Assembly: GCA_034509755.1 (NCBI GenBank) | Contig: CM067552.1 | Location: forward strand, 13,921,001-13,985,000 | DNA from: Anisodus tanguticus | Taxonomy: Eukaryota; Streptophyta; Magnoliopsida; Solanales; Solanaceae | Length of the DNA stretch: 64,000 bases | Direction: 5' to 3' | Shown: piece by piece, positions 10,142 through 22,584 of the stretch | Numbering within the stretch: position 1 is the stretch's first letter | Layout of the letters: each line of letters starts with the position of its first letter | Made by a program: the position numbers and the translations under genes | Notes under the pieces: model-generated | What the model saw: only the letters and a program-made list of their open reading frames with translations | Told to the model about the DNA's origin: nothing | Database searches by the model: none

Positions 10142-13100
10142 ATTTAGAAAGATTAATATAAAGGTATTTTAGTCAATTCATTTTCAGACTAAGATAGACG
10201 CAAGTTTTAAATTGAGTAGAACATACTAGAATTAGTCCAATGAATTGTCCAATATACTTATATGTTTTTGAAAGTCTTTTAAAAAGAGGTATAGTTTCTT
10301 ATAAAATAACATGCTATGGTTTAAAATTGAAATACAAGTTTTCCTTTTAACATTATTTATGAAAGTCAACCATACTCCCTTTGAAACAACTTATTTCAAA
10401 CCTAGATCCTTTCCTTTTTTAAGAGTCATTGAGTTTGGCTTGTCCCAAAATAGTCCTTAAAGAATTTTACAATTCTAACCATTTTCTTATCCAAAACCGA
10501 TTTTGAATCCATATTTTGACAAGTTTCTATAAAAAGTGTGCTTCTTTTAAAACCAAATAGTCCGATTTTATATCAAACAATCGAGTTTTATATCAAAATC
10601 GTCCAAGTATGAAGCTTTTAAAAATGTTTATAGAAAATCAGTTCATTTATTAAAATGTACACGTGTTTATCTTTTGGGTTGATTTTGAAAACATATTTTG
10701 GAGACCCCATCTGTTCTAAACGATGTATATATCGTTTTGGCTAATCCTAAGTCAACCATATGAGTTCCAATATTATCAAGTATTTTCTACAATTTTACAA
10801 TATAGCAAATAAAATACAAGGAATAAAAGGAAGAGTAAGGCTGGTGGGCCTACCAAGACCACTAATCAACCATTTTCATCCATGGTTGAGCCTTCAATGC
10901 ATAGCAACCACGGACTCAATGAAACAAAGAAGTTGTTGGGCCTTAGGCCCAACTAGGTTAGCAATGTTCTGGCCCAAACGGCCCACGTCCAGTGCGCAAG
11001 AGAGGAGAGCGGAAAAAGGAGACGATTAGAGTGTACCCATGCTTATCTAAATTAAATACATGCAAATTATAAATAATTTACAAGTCACATAAAACAGGAG
11101 GGCAGCGTATATATAAAATGCCATTCATGGCCCAGAACAAAACTGAAGGACACATCCCAACTCAGGTAATAGCAATATATACTTAAACGAATGCAACATG
11201 TGTGGGCCTGGCCCAACTAATAGGCAACCGTCAAGAAAAATGATGTAAAGAAGGTGAAAAATGGGCCAAGCCCAGAATACGTACTAGGCAATCAAGGAAG
11301 AATAACTTAAGAGGTAGAGGATTGGGCCAAGCCCAAAAGTCATATAAACAGAGGAGCTCGAGTGATATACATAGGGGGTATACTTGACCTGTATATCTTG
11401 TATACCAAGTACTTGGTATACTGTCCGTATATCAAACATATGGGATTCACATAACATGAAAGAGGGAAGACGAACCATTTCAGTTACACATTCATACTTA
11501 GTTATTAGCAAACTGATCTTAAGCTAGTCAATCACATGGTTCTGTATTCTCAATGCAGGATATCATAACAAGGCAAACCACTTAGATTGCCTAGACAGGT
11601 TCATGCAGACTACTGCAACTATATGTCACCAAAGTTCATGACTTACTACAAAACATTAAACAGTATGAACAGATCCCAATTCAATTCAAATAACAGCGTC
11701 TAGCCTATCACAGAGTTTTAGTCAAGTTGAGGCAGGAACAAGACATTCAGATAGGGCTTGGGACTAAAAACAGGCTGTCAAACCAAACTAAAGACACTTC
11801 TAAGGCTATTTGATAGGCATGATAACATTCAGTACATCATATACATTACAGGACTAACAGAGGGAATACAAAACCTTGGAAAAATACATGTTTGACTTAA
11901 TACTGGGTAGGATTTCAAGCTTGAACTGAAGTCCTAATCCTTATTTCATATAAGCAGATGCAGACAACACAATTAACCTTTTCAGCCGGCTTTCTAAGTA
12001 AACCAACATGATTCAAATTAACCTCTTTTTCAGACAAGGCACAGAACAAAACACTTAGCATAGCATTTCAGATTTTAGACTTCATCTTAAGTAGATACTA
12101 GACTAAGTGACTCAAGTTTAAAACTAATAGTTTCAATTATGAATATGCAGGAATGACATCATAACACAGTTTCACATCATTTTTAAGTTCTTAAGGACCT
12201 AATATTCATTAACCTTAAATTAAAGGGTAAATGACCACTTGACTGGACCTAAATCCATAGAATCAAGGAAGTAGCATGACATATGTGATACTAGGACACG
12301 CATACATGAATCAAATGTGAAAAAATGCATATGACCAGGGCAGAATTATCAACAAGGGCATGCAAATGATTATTTAACCTAAACTATCAAACAAAGGTCA
12401 CAGAATTGACATAGGTGACTGGACCAGGCATATATACTATCATTTGTGATTCAAAGCAAACACACATGTATTCAAAACTACAAAGATGGAAAAACAGGTA
12501 CACAGACCTACATGATTCATATACCCAAACTAACAGAATCTCTAATGTTAAACCATATACTGAACCTAGATTAGCAAAATGGACACAGATTAGACATGAA
12601 ATGGATCAAACAAGCATCTGAGACATGTATTACTTCTATCAAACCTAAATCAGCGCATCAGATACATGATTGACATGGTATGAACTAAAATAGTTTCATT
12701 AACATATAATAAGTATCCTGAATTCACATTAAGCCTACCCTTATCTTAAAACAAAATGATGTTCATAGGGTAAGCTTAAACAAGCTATCACAGGGGTAAA
12801 TAGACCTTCTAAGTTTATTTTAGCCTAGATCAACCTTAATCAACAATAATGAACACCCATTTTTTATGAGATAAACTAAAATAAGCTCATTTATCACATA
12901 GATTGTAGATAAATATTTCTGAGTTCAGCTTTAGTCTGGACTAACCTTTCATCTAGGTGTAATATTGTTCATATCTAAATAGGTTCATTATCCCAAGATG
13001 TATTAGGTAACAAATTCTGATAGTTCATTCTAAACATATACGAGTCTTAAGCATAGGAGAAAAATAAAATAAAGAATTTGATTCAAAAAGTCGAAAATAA

Positions 13101-13713
13101 TAAGTAATAAACTAATAAAAAGACCCACCCAGCCCTGTATATTTTATAAGATGTGTTTCATTCGGGAGGATGAACTTGACTTTTTTCATCGCCCCACCCC
13201 TTTAGCTCTACGGATGACTAACAAGGCAGGATCCAAGCGGTAGATGTCCCAATGATGTCAACTCAAGGAAGATTCGAGGGGCGTTCAGCCACTTGACTGG
13301 TTTTAAACTTAAAACAAGCTCATTATCACCTAAGTTCTAAGTTTATTTCTTAAGGCTAGGCTAGTCTTATTTCAATTGCAGAGATCAACATGGTTCAAAG
13401 GTTACTTAAACATGCTTATCACACAACACAGATCCTTTCAAATGCATTCTTGAACCCCTATTAGTCTAAACTAGGCATGATGTTATTCATATCCTAAACA
13501 GATTTACTAATCATACAAATCATGAACAAATTATAAGCACTTAAATTACACTCAAATCAGTCACAATGCACATATTGGTAACACATATCATTCATTTTTA
13601 AACTTAAACTTAAACTACCCTAAAATCTGCTAATGAATAACATGCTTAACTAAGCAGGCACATAATTATATAAAATACATAAGACAATCAATAAAAGTAA
13701 AAAAAAAAAAAAA
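10142..13713 (-). mobile_element. Ogre A 3' LTR, segment 2
   Basis: Continues the LTR after the LINE and matches 38,560-38,766 and then 43,455-44,828 (A's 5' LTR) until 11,670, where the 5' LTR copy is interrupted by element C. It also aligns more loosely with 2,080-3,900 (element B). It contains a perfect 20-bp palindrome at 11,401-11,420. The right border is an A-run at 13,699-13,713 where CACTA sequence starts. The small open frames (10,760-11,029; 12,415-12,621) carry no domain. Confidence 0.75.
11401..11420. repeat. Perfect 20-bp palindrome in Ogre A 3' LTR
   Basis: TATACCAAGTACTTGGTATA equals its own reverse complement. The other LTR of A has the equivalent palindrome, 22 bp, at 44,544-44,565 with 'gtatac' at its centre. 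Confidence 0.9.
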
Positions 13714-14165
13714 CTTAAAGGATAGGCGAATTTGTGTTGGCAACTCAGTCTGAACAAGTCTTCTACTTGAATGACATGGTTGGCAAAGACTGGCTTGTCG
13801 TTTTAAAGACAAGTCCTCGCGATCTTTTTAATATGCCTGAAAAGGATGATAATGGTAAAGATGTTGAAGATGAAGCATTACCGGATGGAGAAGCTTACCA
13901 ACAAGAGGAAGTTGAATTTAATATGCAGCGCATTGATGATCAAGAAAATGATATTTTGGTGTCTTTACATAGGGATGATGTTGAACCACAAACTATCAAT
14001 TGTACTGAAACAAGTGAACAAGCTCGGACAAGTGTGAACAATGAGGAAAATGGTTTCATTAATGACAATCATGTAGATTTGTCTGAGAGTGAAGAAAGTG
14101 AAGAAGAGTTACTTGATGATATTGAAGGAGAGGACATTGACATGGAGGACAGTGATATGGATTGA
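13714..14165 (+). pseudogene. CACTA transposase TNP2-like, C-terminal tail only
   Basis: The frame encodes EQVFYLNDMVGKDWLVVLK followed by TSPRDLFNMPE, the conserved C-terminal stretch of plant CACTA (TNP2-type) transposases, then about 100 residues rich in Asp and Glu, ending with an acidic run (EDIDMEDSDMD) and TGA at 14,163-14,165. An acidic tail after this block is common in the family. All of the catalytic core is missing, because the element's left part has been lost. The apparent start at 13,734 is not an initiation codon in context: similar sequence precedes it. It lies upstream of the TNP1-like gene in the same direction, which is the usual order. Confidence 0.85.
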
Positions 14166-16599
14166 AAACTTAAAGAACTTTCTTATTTCTCTCTCTTTTA
14201 CCATTAATTAGGTTTTTGGTTGGGGTACACAACTTTCATTAACTCAAATGTAGTGTCTTAATTTTAATTCTATTTAAACTCAGCAGGATTGAAGCAAACC
14301 ATCAATTTTCAATCCATCATAGTTTATTTACTTTGTAGTCCCTGTTTTTTCTTTTCTTTTTGAGTGAGTGAACACTATTTGTTTTACTAATGGTAATTTC
14401 ATTTGTATATTATTTGTATTGTTACTTGTGATCTGAAGATATATTCTTGGTGTTATCTATTGAAACTCCATGGAAATCATCCTGTATAATTTCTATATGA
14501 TGATGTATGAAATGTCAGAATTTAGACGAGGTAAAGGTGGACGAGGTGGAAGGGGCCGTGGACGTGGCAGTGTAGGAGTACTCAATGACAATTCTGGTAC
14601 AACATCATCCTTTAGGCCTAGTCCACAATCACAAACACATCCAGAGACGGGTGAATCAAGTAACCCTCGTCAAGGACAATCTACTGACTCACGATCATCA
14701 AGGATTGTTGTCGAAAGTTCTCATCCCACTCCAGAGACTGAAAATACTGGTGCAGGTTAGTTCTTTATATAAATGGAATCAATATTTTTTATGAAGTTGA
14801 ACCTGGTTAGTATGTTTTTACAGAGTGTTGGTATTACATTATCTATGAGAAACAGAGAATGTTTCATTATTTGAGTTTAGCATTGAAAAACTTAGTTCAG
14901 AGTTTGACGTCGGTCAGTTCTGATTTTTATATCCAAGTCATTTTGTGTTTGTGTATTATCTGAGGTAAACGCCTTACTGCCTTGAACCAAAGTAAAAAAT
15001 GAAGGAGCCATGCGTGATGGCTATTTAGCGCACTTCTTTGTAGCCTCATTTTTTCATGTGCCAACTACCATAAGCAACTTCATTTTTTAGCAAACCAAAG
15101 AACTATCTTCCCATTGGTTTCTTCACATTTATTGCTAATGTTATTGTAAAACTGTTAGTACAAGGGACTTGTATCATTCCCCATACTCCAACTATACTAT
15201 ATGTAGCTATTTTTATCCAAAGGCTGCTACTGGTATAAGAGCAGTTGCAACTGGAGACATTTCTAATCGTACCACATATTACACATACCTATCAACACAA
15301 CATCTGGGATATACAGTAACATTTCAAGTACTGGCTGTCCACAACAAGTATATGTGTAAGTTATTCCATTACATAACTACAGTTCACATGGAAGAAGGTT
15401 TCCAATGATTTTACAGCAACAAGTTCAATTTTGTCATAGGGTCATGTACACATTCCAGCTAGTTTTTTGCCAATTCTTGTATTCTCAATGACTATTACTT
15501 TTCTTGTTTTTTTGAAGGTAATTTTGGCTAAAATAATGGAACCAAGAATGGAATAGGGAGATACAAATCGATAGATGTGAAAAAAAACTATGGTAGTAAA
15601 ATTTCCATAGTCATTGCAGATGACATTGAGAGAGCTGTAGGTCCAGGGTCTAGAGATTCTGTAAACTATTGTGGCTTCATTATGCGGAGCACAATCTCAC
15701 TCCGAGATGGTGATTGGGATGCAATAATTTCTAAATATAGAGAAGTGATGTGGATGAAGGCTAAGGTACAAATTTACTTTCAATGTTACATTGCTTTATA
15801 TCATACATTTTATTTACTTTCAATAGTTCACATATTTGTTTTAGGATAAATTTGAAGCTAGAGGTACGCGAGAACATGTGTTGCAAGCTCCTGTGATTAA
15901 CACTATGCGAAGACTTTCTAGATCATGGAAGACCCGATTGCACAAAGACTACTCTAAGTATGATACTGATGAAGGGAGACTTTCTCATAGGCCGAATGAT
16001 GTTATGCTTGAGGATTGGGTGTTTCTAGTAGGACTTTTTGGGTGAAAATTCAAGGTAACTTGATAACAAAAAGGCATGACAAATTACTTTTTAAATAGTG
16101 GTTCTTATGTGTTCACTTAATTGCAAGGCTGTGAGTGAGTGGAACAAAATAAATAGGGGAAAGCAGATAACTAAGCACTCATGTGGTTCAAGGTCATTTG
16201 CAGAAGTGGAGGAATCGACGGTAAATGCATTTAACACAACTATATAATTATCTGTCATTCATCTATGTCATATTATGTGCTTATAAACATTTTCCTCTTT
16301 TGTAATTTATGATAGAGAGATCCTGAAAGTGGAGAAAAAGCAACTGCTGATCGAGTTTGGGAGCTCCAACATACTCGTAAGAATGACCAAGAAGAGCTGG
16401 TGTGGTCTGATATACAATCGCAGCAAATTCATGTAATTTCTTACTATCATTGTTTTATTATTTTGTGATATATTTTCTATTTTATATTATAAATTGCCAT
16501 GCATAATTGCAGGGCCAACTTCAGGAACTTGTGATTGAACAACAATCAGAAGAAATTGAGAAACCAATGAGTGGAGAAGAGATTTTAGCCACTGTACTA

Positions 16600-16943
16600 G
16601 GTGAACGATCTGGCTATGTTCGTGGAAAGGGTTATGGAAAGAGACCTACAAAAAAAGTCGTGTGCAGCAGGTAAACCTAAAGGCGAGTATGTCTTCTGCA
16701 ATGGATACTATGCGTCAAGAAAAGCAAGTAGAAATGGATAGAAAATTGCAAGAAGAACGTGAACAAATGCATGCTGATTTGCAAAGCAAGTTGGAAGAAC
16801 AAATGGCTGCTGCCTGGAAAAGTAAGCTAGAAGAGGATCGTGCCGACTTGCAAAGTAAGCTAAAAGAGGAGCGTGCACACATGCACTTACAAGTCAACAA
16901 AATGCAACAACAGATGACTGAATGGATGATCAAAATGCAACAG
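16600..16943 (+). other. Coiled-coil exon segment of the TNP1-like protein
   Basis: About 90 residues with repeated QEEREQMHADLQSKLEEQ-type units (Glu, Lys, Gln and Leu in heptad-like spacing); 'LQSKLEEQ', 'WKSKLEEDRADLQSKLKEER' recur. It follows directly after the conserved En/Spm block but in a frame shifted by one base at the A-run near 16,650. Confidence 0.7.
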
Positions 16944-17529
16944 GTAGTCTTTAATCTATAAAAATTATTGCATTTTCGAATACTTCAATTTTAGTTAATT
17001 TACGTGCTTTTTTTTTTATTCCCGATCTATGTGAATTTTTGCTGGTGTACACTCGAAATGAGCAGCAATTGATTTATTTAGCTCGTAGGGAACTCTTGAG
17101 ATTTGATTTTCTATTTTGGCGCTATTTTTGCTTTGATCTGAGTAGGAATTCGGTTGTTTTTTTGTTTAATTGTTGTTTTTTTACGGTTTTACTTGAACTG
17201 ATACCTTGCAATTTTACTCATGTGCATTTGCTCAATTTTGCACCGACAATTTTATTTGGCTCAAATGTTTTGATTTTTGCTCTTTGATCTAAGTTGAAAT
17301 TTGGTTTGTTATGTCGACTTTTAGGTTTCAGTTTTACTTGAATTGATTACTTTCAATTTCAATGGTGGAGTGTTGCTGGTAAATTTATGTGACTCCTGTT
17401 TTAAGATAGGGTGCTAATGCCATTACTTTTTTGAGGCTTTGGAATAGTTTAGCCTGGTACCTGGGAATGTATATGAGCAAGAACAAATTCATGCTAAAGC
17501 TAGTGCATGCACCAAAACACACTTTAAAG

Positions 17530-17735
17530 TAGGAGTGGCCAGTGGGCCGGGCTCGGGTCTGGCGGTGTCGGGGTCGGGGCGGGACGGGAGAAGGGGCGGG
17601 GTCGGGTCTGGCGGTCTCTGGCGGGGTCGGGTCTGGCGGGACTGGAGCAAGTCCCGCCCCGATCCCGATCCCGTCGGGCTCGAGTCGGGGCGGGCTCGGG
17701 GCGGGCTCGGGTCGGGATACGGCGGGTTTTTTATT
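17530..17735. repeat. Left subterminal GC-rich repeats of the hAT element
   Basis: Runs of 'cggggcgggctcgggtc'-like units; mirrored by 20,860-21,055 at the other end. In hAT elements subterminal repeats are transposase binding sites. Open frames over these repeats on both strands are compositional artefacts. Confidence 0.8.
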
Positions 17736-17954
17736 TTTTATTTTTAAAAAATAACATATGTATAAAAAAAAACTCAATAAACAAAACAAGATAGTGTAAT
17801 AAAAACATCCCAAGGCTGTTTTTGTGCCTCTTATATTATTTAATAGACATATGATTTTTTTGTAATACAAATACAATTGTCTAAAATCTAAATTGCAACT
17901 TTGTGGTGTTGTCCAAAAGTTACAAATTACATAATAAAATTACAATTAAAAAAA

Positions 17955-20380
17955 TTACATTCTCAAAAAAACCTGTTCTAATTGCTTGATGATTTCATGT
18001 GGTTCTTCGGTTGGAATTGGTATTTGTTGGTCAAATTGATCCACGTCGCTTCCACTACCTTCGGTTAAGATTTCGTTGTAGTTTTCATCATCTTCTTCGT
18101 TGATCTCCGGTTGACCGCACCTTCTCCGCTCCGCTCGTATCCAATCTCTGAATAATACTGCAATTTCCAAGCTCTCTCCGGCTAATGAGTGTCTGTGGTC
18201 TCCTATTTGATATCTGCTGCGCGAAAAAGCGCTTTCGACGCGCGGTTGACGACGCTTGAATGTTCAAAACATCTCGAGCCATCATTGAAAGTGTCGGAAA
18301 GGTCTTCTCATTCCCCCTCCGATATTTCGACAAGTCTTCATGTCCATCTTCATTGATAACTTCTTGATACGGTACGAACCCCGCAAAACAAAAATATCCA
18401 ACTCGCTAATTTGGTTAGTAGTAGAGGTACGACCGCACATTCTATTTCTGAGGCTTTCAATACTAGCCGCAGAAACAACATGTCTTTTGTGAGGTTGTAT
18501 TGAAGATGAAGAAGATGGTATGGAAGTTGGTAAGTTACTAGCATTTTCTTGTTGATAAAATCTATATATATTTTTGCATTGGTGTTCTACGCTAGACAAT
18601 ACTTCTTCTTTAGTTTGTTCAATAGGTGGCGGGTGATTTAGATTTTTGGGACTTGGAGGTGGTAGTACTTCTATACAATCGTAAATAGTTTCAATTAGTG
18701 ATTTAGTACCGTCTATTTTAATAGTAGGATTTAATACAGAACCAATAATATAAATAGAGGGAATAGGAATAAAATATTTTTTTAATAGCTGCCTTATAAG
18801 CTGGTTTTTCCATATATTCACTAAGTAATAAAAATATTAGAGTTATATAAAATAACATAGTTGAAATAGTAGGATAATATATACCGGAAAATTCTTTTGT
18901 TGCTTGAAAAAATTTCTCTAAAAATACAATAAGTTCGGAAATTTTTTCCCAATCACTATCTAAAATCATATCAGCTGGCTTTTTATTATGAGAGTTAAAA
19001 AATAAAGTTATAGGTAATTTATAGTCATAAGCAACAAGTAGTTGCTCGTATAAAGAATTCCACCTAGTGGATACTTCTTGTGGAATTTTTCTAAAAGGTA
19101 GTCCACAATCATGACAAATTTTTTTATATTCTTTTCTACGTTGTACTTTATTACTTTTAAAAATAAAGTTTATAGCAAATTGTATTTTACTAAGAATGTC
19201 TTCAAAAAGTGATAGACCATCCTTTACAATTAAGTTATATATATGGCACGCGCATTTTATATGAAAATGGTCTGGAAAAGACGGAGTTAAACTATTTTTT
19301 AAAATTGTAATTGCGTAATTGTTACTAGAAGCGTTATCTAATGTAATAGTCATAATTTTATCGGTAATTCCGTAATAATCGCACACTTGATAAATATTTT
19401 CTGCAATAAAAGTACCAGTGTGCCTATCATCTATATATCTATACGCTAAAATATGTTTTTGCATAGACCATTTATAATCTATCCAATGACAAGTTACAGT
19501 TAAATAATCATGGCCGTTAGTACTACGACCTATATCAGACGTGATGGATACTTTGCCATTAAAATGATATAATGAAAAACGTAAATATTGTTGATATTCA
19601 TGCGCGAATTTAAATACATCTCTCTTAACAGTTGATCTAGGAAAACCGTTAAAAGCGAGGATTATATATATCTCTAATGTAATGAATAAAACCGGGAGAT
19701 GAAGGAAATGAAAAAGGCAAACCCTCCACAAAGCAACTAATTTTGATATTGCTTCCCTATCTCTATGTTTATTGTATTTAGAGCCTATAATTCCCCCCGT
19801 CATAGGGTTAATTTGACCACAATACTTGGTCCGGGACGTATCGGTATGTGAACCTTGTCCCGATGGAGCGGGCGTTTGCGCACCCGGTTTTGAAGCCTGG
19901 TATTGGGCATACCTAGGCTGGATGAGCACTTACTACGTGTCTAATTAAACCCCCGTCCCACCGTGACCTTTTCCGCTTTTAAATTTTAAAACATTTTTAC
20001 AAATTTTACATATGGCTACTTGATTCTCTACGTCCCTATCAAAAAATGTCCATGCATCTGATTTTAATGGTCGTTTTGCTTTGGACCTCGTCTCATACTA
20101 GGGGGAATAGGAGGTATTTCGGTTGAAGGTGCACTAGTGGGTGTGTTGTCATCAACATTAGTGGGTATATCATCTAGATCATCGTCTAAATTAAAGTCTT
20201 CTTGAGTTCCGAAAATAGCTCCTGGTCTAAATCTAATGGTATTGTAGGAAAATGTTGAGTATCAACAAAATCATCCTGTGTAGAAATAAGATGACTAGAA
20301 GAAGTACCCTTGCGCTGGTTGCCCCTACTAGAAGAAGCACCCTTACCTTTACCCTTAAACATACCTTTTAATCCTTCCAT
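17955..20380 (-). pseudogene. hAT (Ac/RICESLEEPER-like) transposase, frameshifted
   Basis: Minus-strand order: a Gly/Lys/Ser-rich N-terminus from the ATG at 20,380 (MEGLKGMFKGKGKG); a BED-type zinc finger at about 20,090-19,950 (a W..FF phrase, CKICK, then the His part); the catalytic RNase H-like region at 19,929-18,800 (TSDIGRSTNGHDYLTVTCHW, ITLDNASSNNYAI, HIKCACHIYNLIVKDGL, STRWNSLYEQL); and the C-terminal dimerisation region (ARDVLNIQAS, then IGDHRHSLAGES-type sequence in other frames) at 18,330-17,955. Breaks: a frame change inside the BED finger near 19,950, a break near 18,720-18,820, and shifts near 18,345 and 18,220. The family acts in the nucleus to cut and join DNA; this copy cannot make a full protein. 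Confidence 0.9.
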
Positions 20381-20794
20381 TTTAATTATGATAATAAATA
20401 AATAATTAAAGACAATAAAATTAAGTGATCTAAACTAAATAAACAGACAATAATAATTTAATGAAGGAACGAATGTACAAAACGCCGACGTAACGTCGAC
20501 GTGTAATCGAGAGGTTGAAAATTGAAACTTTGCTCGATGGAAGATCCTCAAGCTAGTTGCCAACTTCACTACCAATTCCCAAATGAATAAATAAAATTGA
20601 ATATTTAGCAAACAATGTAGAATTGTAGAGAGATATATTGAGAAATTAGAGAGATTGTAGGAAGATTTGTGAGAAAGATGAAGAGAAAATGAGTTATTTA
20701 TAGTTGAAAAATTGGGTTAAAGTGTAAATATAATAACTTATGGGTTAAAAATAAATATTAAGGGGTAGGGGGTTGGGGGAGGGGGGGGGGGGCT

Positions 20795-20850
20795 AAAATG
20801 GCCGTTGGCCAACGGCCATAATCTAAAATGGCCGTTGGTGCAACGGCCAT
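20795..20850. repeat. Foldback motifs near the right end of the hAT element
   Basis: 'atggccgttg' and 'caacggccat' face each other twice. The first pair is separated only by 'gc', so together they make a perfect 22-bp palindrome; the second pair has a 'gtg'-like gap. They sit just inside the GC-rich right subterminal region. Confidence 0.85.
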
Positions 20851-20859
20851 TTTTGCAAA

Positions 20860-21055
20860 GGGCGGGGTCGGGGTCGGGGTCGGGGCGGGCTCGGGGCGGG
20901 CTCGGGTCTAGCGGGCCTGGGGCGGGCTCGGGTCTCGCGGGACGAGACCTCGTCCCGTCCCCGCAATTTTTTTTTTTTTTTGGCGGGGTCGGGGCGGGAC
21001 CGGGGCGGGCTCGGGACGGGCTCGGGTCGGGGTCGGGCTGTCCCGGCCCACTGGC
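20860..21055. repeat. Right subterminal GC-rich repeats of the hAT element
   Basis: Units such as 'ggggcgggctcgggtc' face the left subterminal block, with a T-run at about 20,967-20,982 between two sub-blocks. Confidence 0.8.
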
Positions 21056-21071
21056 CAGCCTTACTTTAAAG

Positions 21072-21814
21072 ACGTGGTTTCTAGCTTTTTTTTTGTTGAT
21101 TGTCATCTATTCGGAAGATTGATCTGTTATAACATAACTCGATATTTGACGGGTGCGTATCGGAGGGTGCAATAATATTTTTGGAGAGTCCAAGCAACAT
21201 AGAATAGAAGTGCTGCTTCAAGCTTAGTAATATATATTTACTGGAGACACTGTGACTTCATCACTGCAAAAACTTTTGTTTCTTCTCTGTCAGTTGGCTC
21301 TTTTTTTCATTAGGAGCTGTAGTATTTGAGGCCTATTAATGTGAACATGTTCAATTTTCTTATGTGATCTGAAGCTGGAACATATTAATTGAATATTCCA
21401 GCATCTGATTTGTATATTTTCTTGTGATAGATAAATGAAATCGCAAGTCTTTTCCTTCAAGACGTCTCCCCCCCCTCCCCCAACAAACACACACACACAC
21501 ACCTTATTTTTAGTGTCAGTATCGTCTTTCTTTGCTGCCTATTTGTTTGTTTTATGAGTTCCTATTCACTTACTTCAAAACAGATCCTTTTGAGGTCTTA
21601 TGAATGTATTGGTAATCAATCACATTCACTGTATTTTTTGGAGTACAAACTCAAATTTGTAGTATTATGTTCATCCTGATATCTAATGTTATAGATATTG
21701 TAATGGAGTAGTCTTCAATAGATAGCCATTTACTCTGTTAGACACATCGTTAGTTTTCTACTATTACTCTATATTGATTGCATATTAATGATGTTCATCT
21801 TTTTCTTTTGACAG
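21072..21814 (+). mobile_element. Remainder of the CACTA TNP1-like intron
   Basis: No gene. AT-rich intron sequence with a C-run and an (AC)n microsatellite at about 21,468-21,503, ending in a pyrimidine-rich tract and 'acag' before the last exon. Confidence 0.6.
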
Positions 21815-22119
21815 CAAGGACAAAATACTTCAAGAACGAGAAAATGAAGTTGCTCAGAGAATAGTTTGAAGACATTTTTATTTTATTTTTGTTTATGGCA
21901 TAAAGTATCGGTATGTCTGAAGACATAATATTTTCTATTTTGTTTGTGTCGTGCTATGACAATATTGTATTGACTATCTTTATTATGTAGAATTTTTTGG
22001 GATGAAAAGGTTCTATATAATTCTATTTTGAGAAATGTTTTGTTTACCATAATGTTAGCAGGTTTTATTTTCCCTTGGTCACCAGTATAAATATTTATAG
22101 CTTTATATTATTTTTTAAA

Positions 22120-22584
22120 AAATAAAAAATGCTTTTGTGGCGGTACATATATTATATATATGTTGCTGCGAAAATAAGAGTTTCTGTGGCGACATTTATG
22201 TGCCACAAAAACTATAGTTTTGGTGGCGATCCCTTGCTGCCACTAAAAAAATTAATTTGTGGCGACATTTTGGCGTCACAAAAAGTGGGGATTCAGTAGC
22301 GATCCTAAATTGCCACTAAAATATAATTAGTGGCGACAAACATTGCCACAAAAAGTGAGCTTTTGCGGCAATCATTATTGCTACCAACTGTCTATTGTGG
22401 CGAGGCATGTCGCCACCATGGAAAGTAACCTTTTGTGGCGACTCATTGATGTCGCCGCCAAAAAGAATCTGCCACTTATTATAGCCAATGACCATCTGGT
22501 CGCCACGAAAAGGTTTTGCAGTGGCGACATTATGACTTTTGGTGGCGACTTTTGTCGTCGAGCAAACCCACTTTTCTTATAGTG
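22120..22584. repeat. CACTA right subterminal repeats and terminal inverted repeat end
   Basis: About ten degenerate copies, in both orientations, of 'tgtggcgacattt' and 'tgccacaaaaa' spread over 450 bp, then the terminus 'cttttcttatagtg'. Such motifs in both orientations are the usual binding sites of TNPA/TNP1 proteins. The 21,848-22,120 gap holds only AT-rich 3' flanking sequence of the gene. Confidence 0.85.

Larger units (their letters stand above)
17530..21063 (-). mobile_element. hAT transposon with 8-bp target duplication
   Basis: Both borders are exact: CTTTAAAG at 17,522-17,529 and again at 21,064-21,071, an 8-bp duplication as expected for hAT. The termini read TAGGAGTGGCCAGTGGGCCG on the left and, reverse-complemented, TAAGGCTGGCCAGTGGGCCG on the right. 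Subterminal regions of about 200 bp on each side are strongly GC-rich (cgggctcgggt units), unlike the surroundings. The element is 3,534 bp long and encodes a broken transposase on the minus strand. It sits in the last intron of the CACTA TNP1-like gene. Confidence 0.95.
14500..21847 (+). pseudogene. CACTA TNP1-like gene (Ptta/En/Spm family), multi-exon, damaged
   Basis: Likely exons with GT..AG borders: about 14,500-14,755 (Gly/Arg-rich start, GGRGGRGRGRG), 15,518-15,765, 15,845-16,054, 16,128-16,220, 16,316-16,432, 16,513-16,943 and 21,815-21,847. The middle exons carry the En/Spm-type (transposase_24) pattern: RRLSRSWKTRLHKDY, EDWVFLV, then KHSCGSRSFAEVEEST and RVWELQHTRKNDQEELVW. The sixth exon ends in a long heptad-rich, charged coiled coil. 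The last intron (16,944-21,814) contains the hAT insertion. Damage: a stop in exon 2 near 15,529, a TGA at 16,043-16,045, and a one-base frame break at the A-run near 16,650 that separates the conserved part from the coiled coil. TNP1/TNPA-type proteins bind the subterminal repeats. Exon borders are by eye. Confidence 0.75.
13714..22584 (+). mobile_element. CACTA (En/Spm-like) transposon, left end missing
   Basis: The right end closes with 'cttttcttatagtg' (ending 22,584), the reverse complement of CACTATAAGAAAAG, a classic CACTA terminus. Next to it lie subterminal repeats. Inside, in plus order, are the tail of a TNP2-type transposase and a spliced TNP1-type gene. The left terminus is absent: the element starts in the middle of TNP2 beside an A-run at 13,699-13,713. 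It is therefore an immobile remnant sitting in Ogre A's 3' LTR, which resumes at 22,585. Confidence 0.85.

Noticed and set aside
13734..14165. Possible acidic host nuclear protein
   Set aside because: The N-terminal block QVFYLNDMVGKDW is the CACTA transposase tail and the CACTA end is present downstream.
17385..17876. 163-codon Pro-rich minus-strand frame and two plus-strand frames
   Set aside because: They lie on GC-rich subterminal repeats of the hAT element; composition alone keeps them open. The same holds for 20,738-21,122.
21468..21503. C-run plus (AC)n tract
   Set aside because: Ordinary microsatellite in an intron of the CACTA gene; nothing else suggests function.
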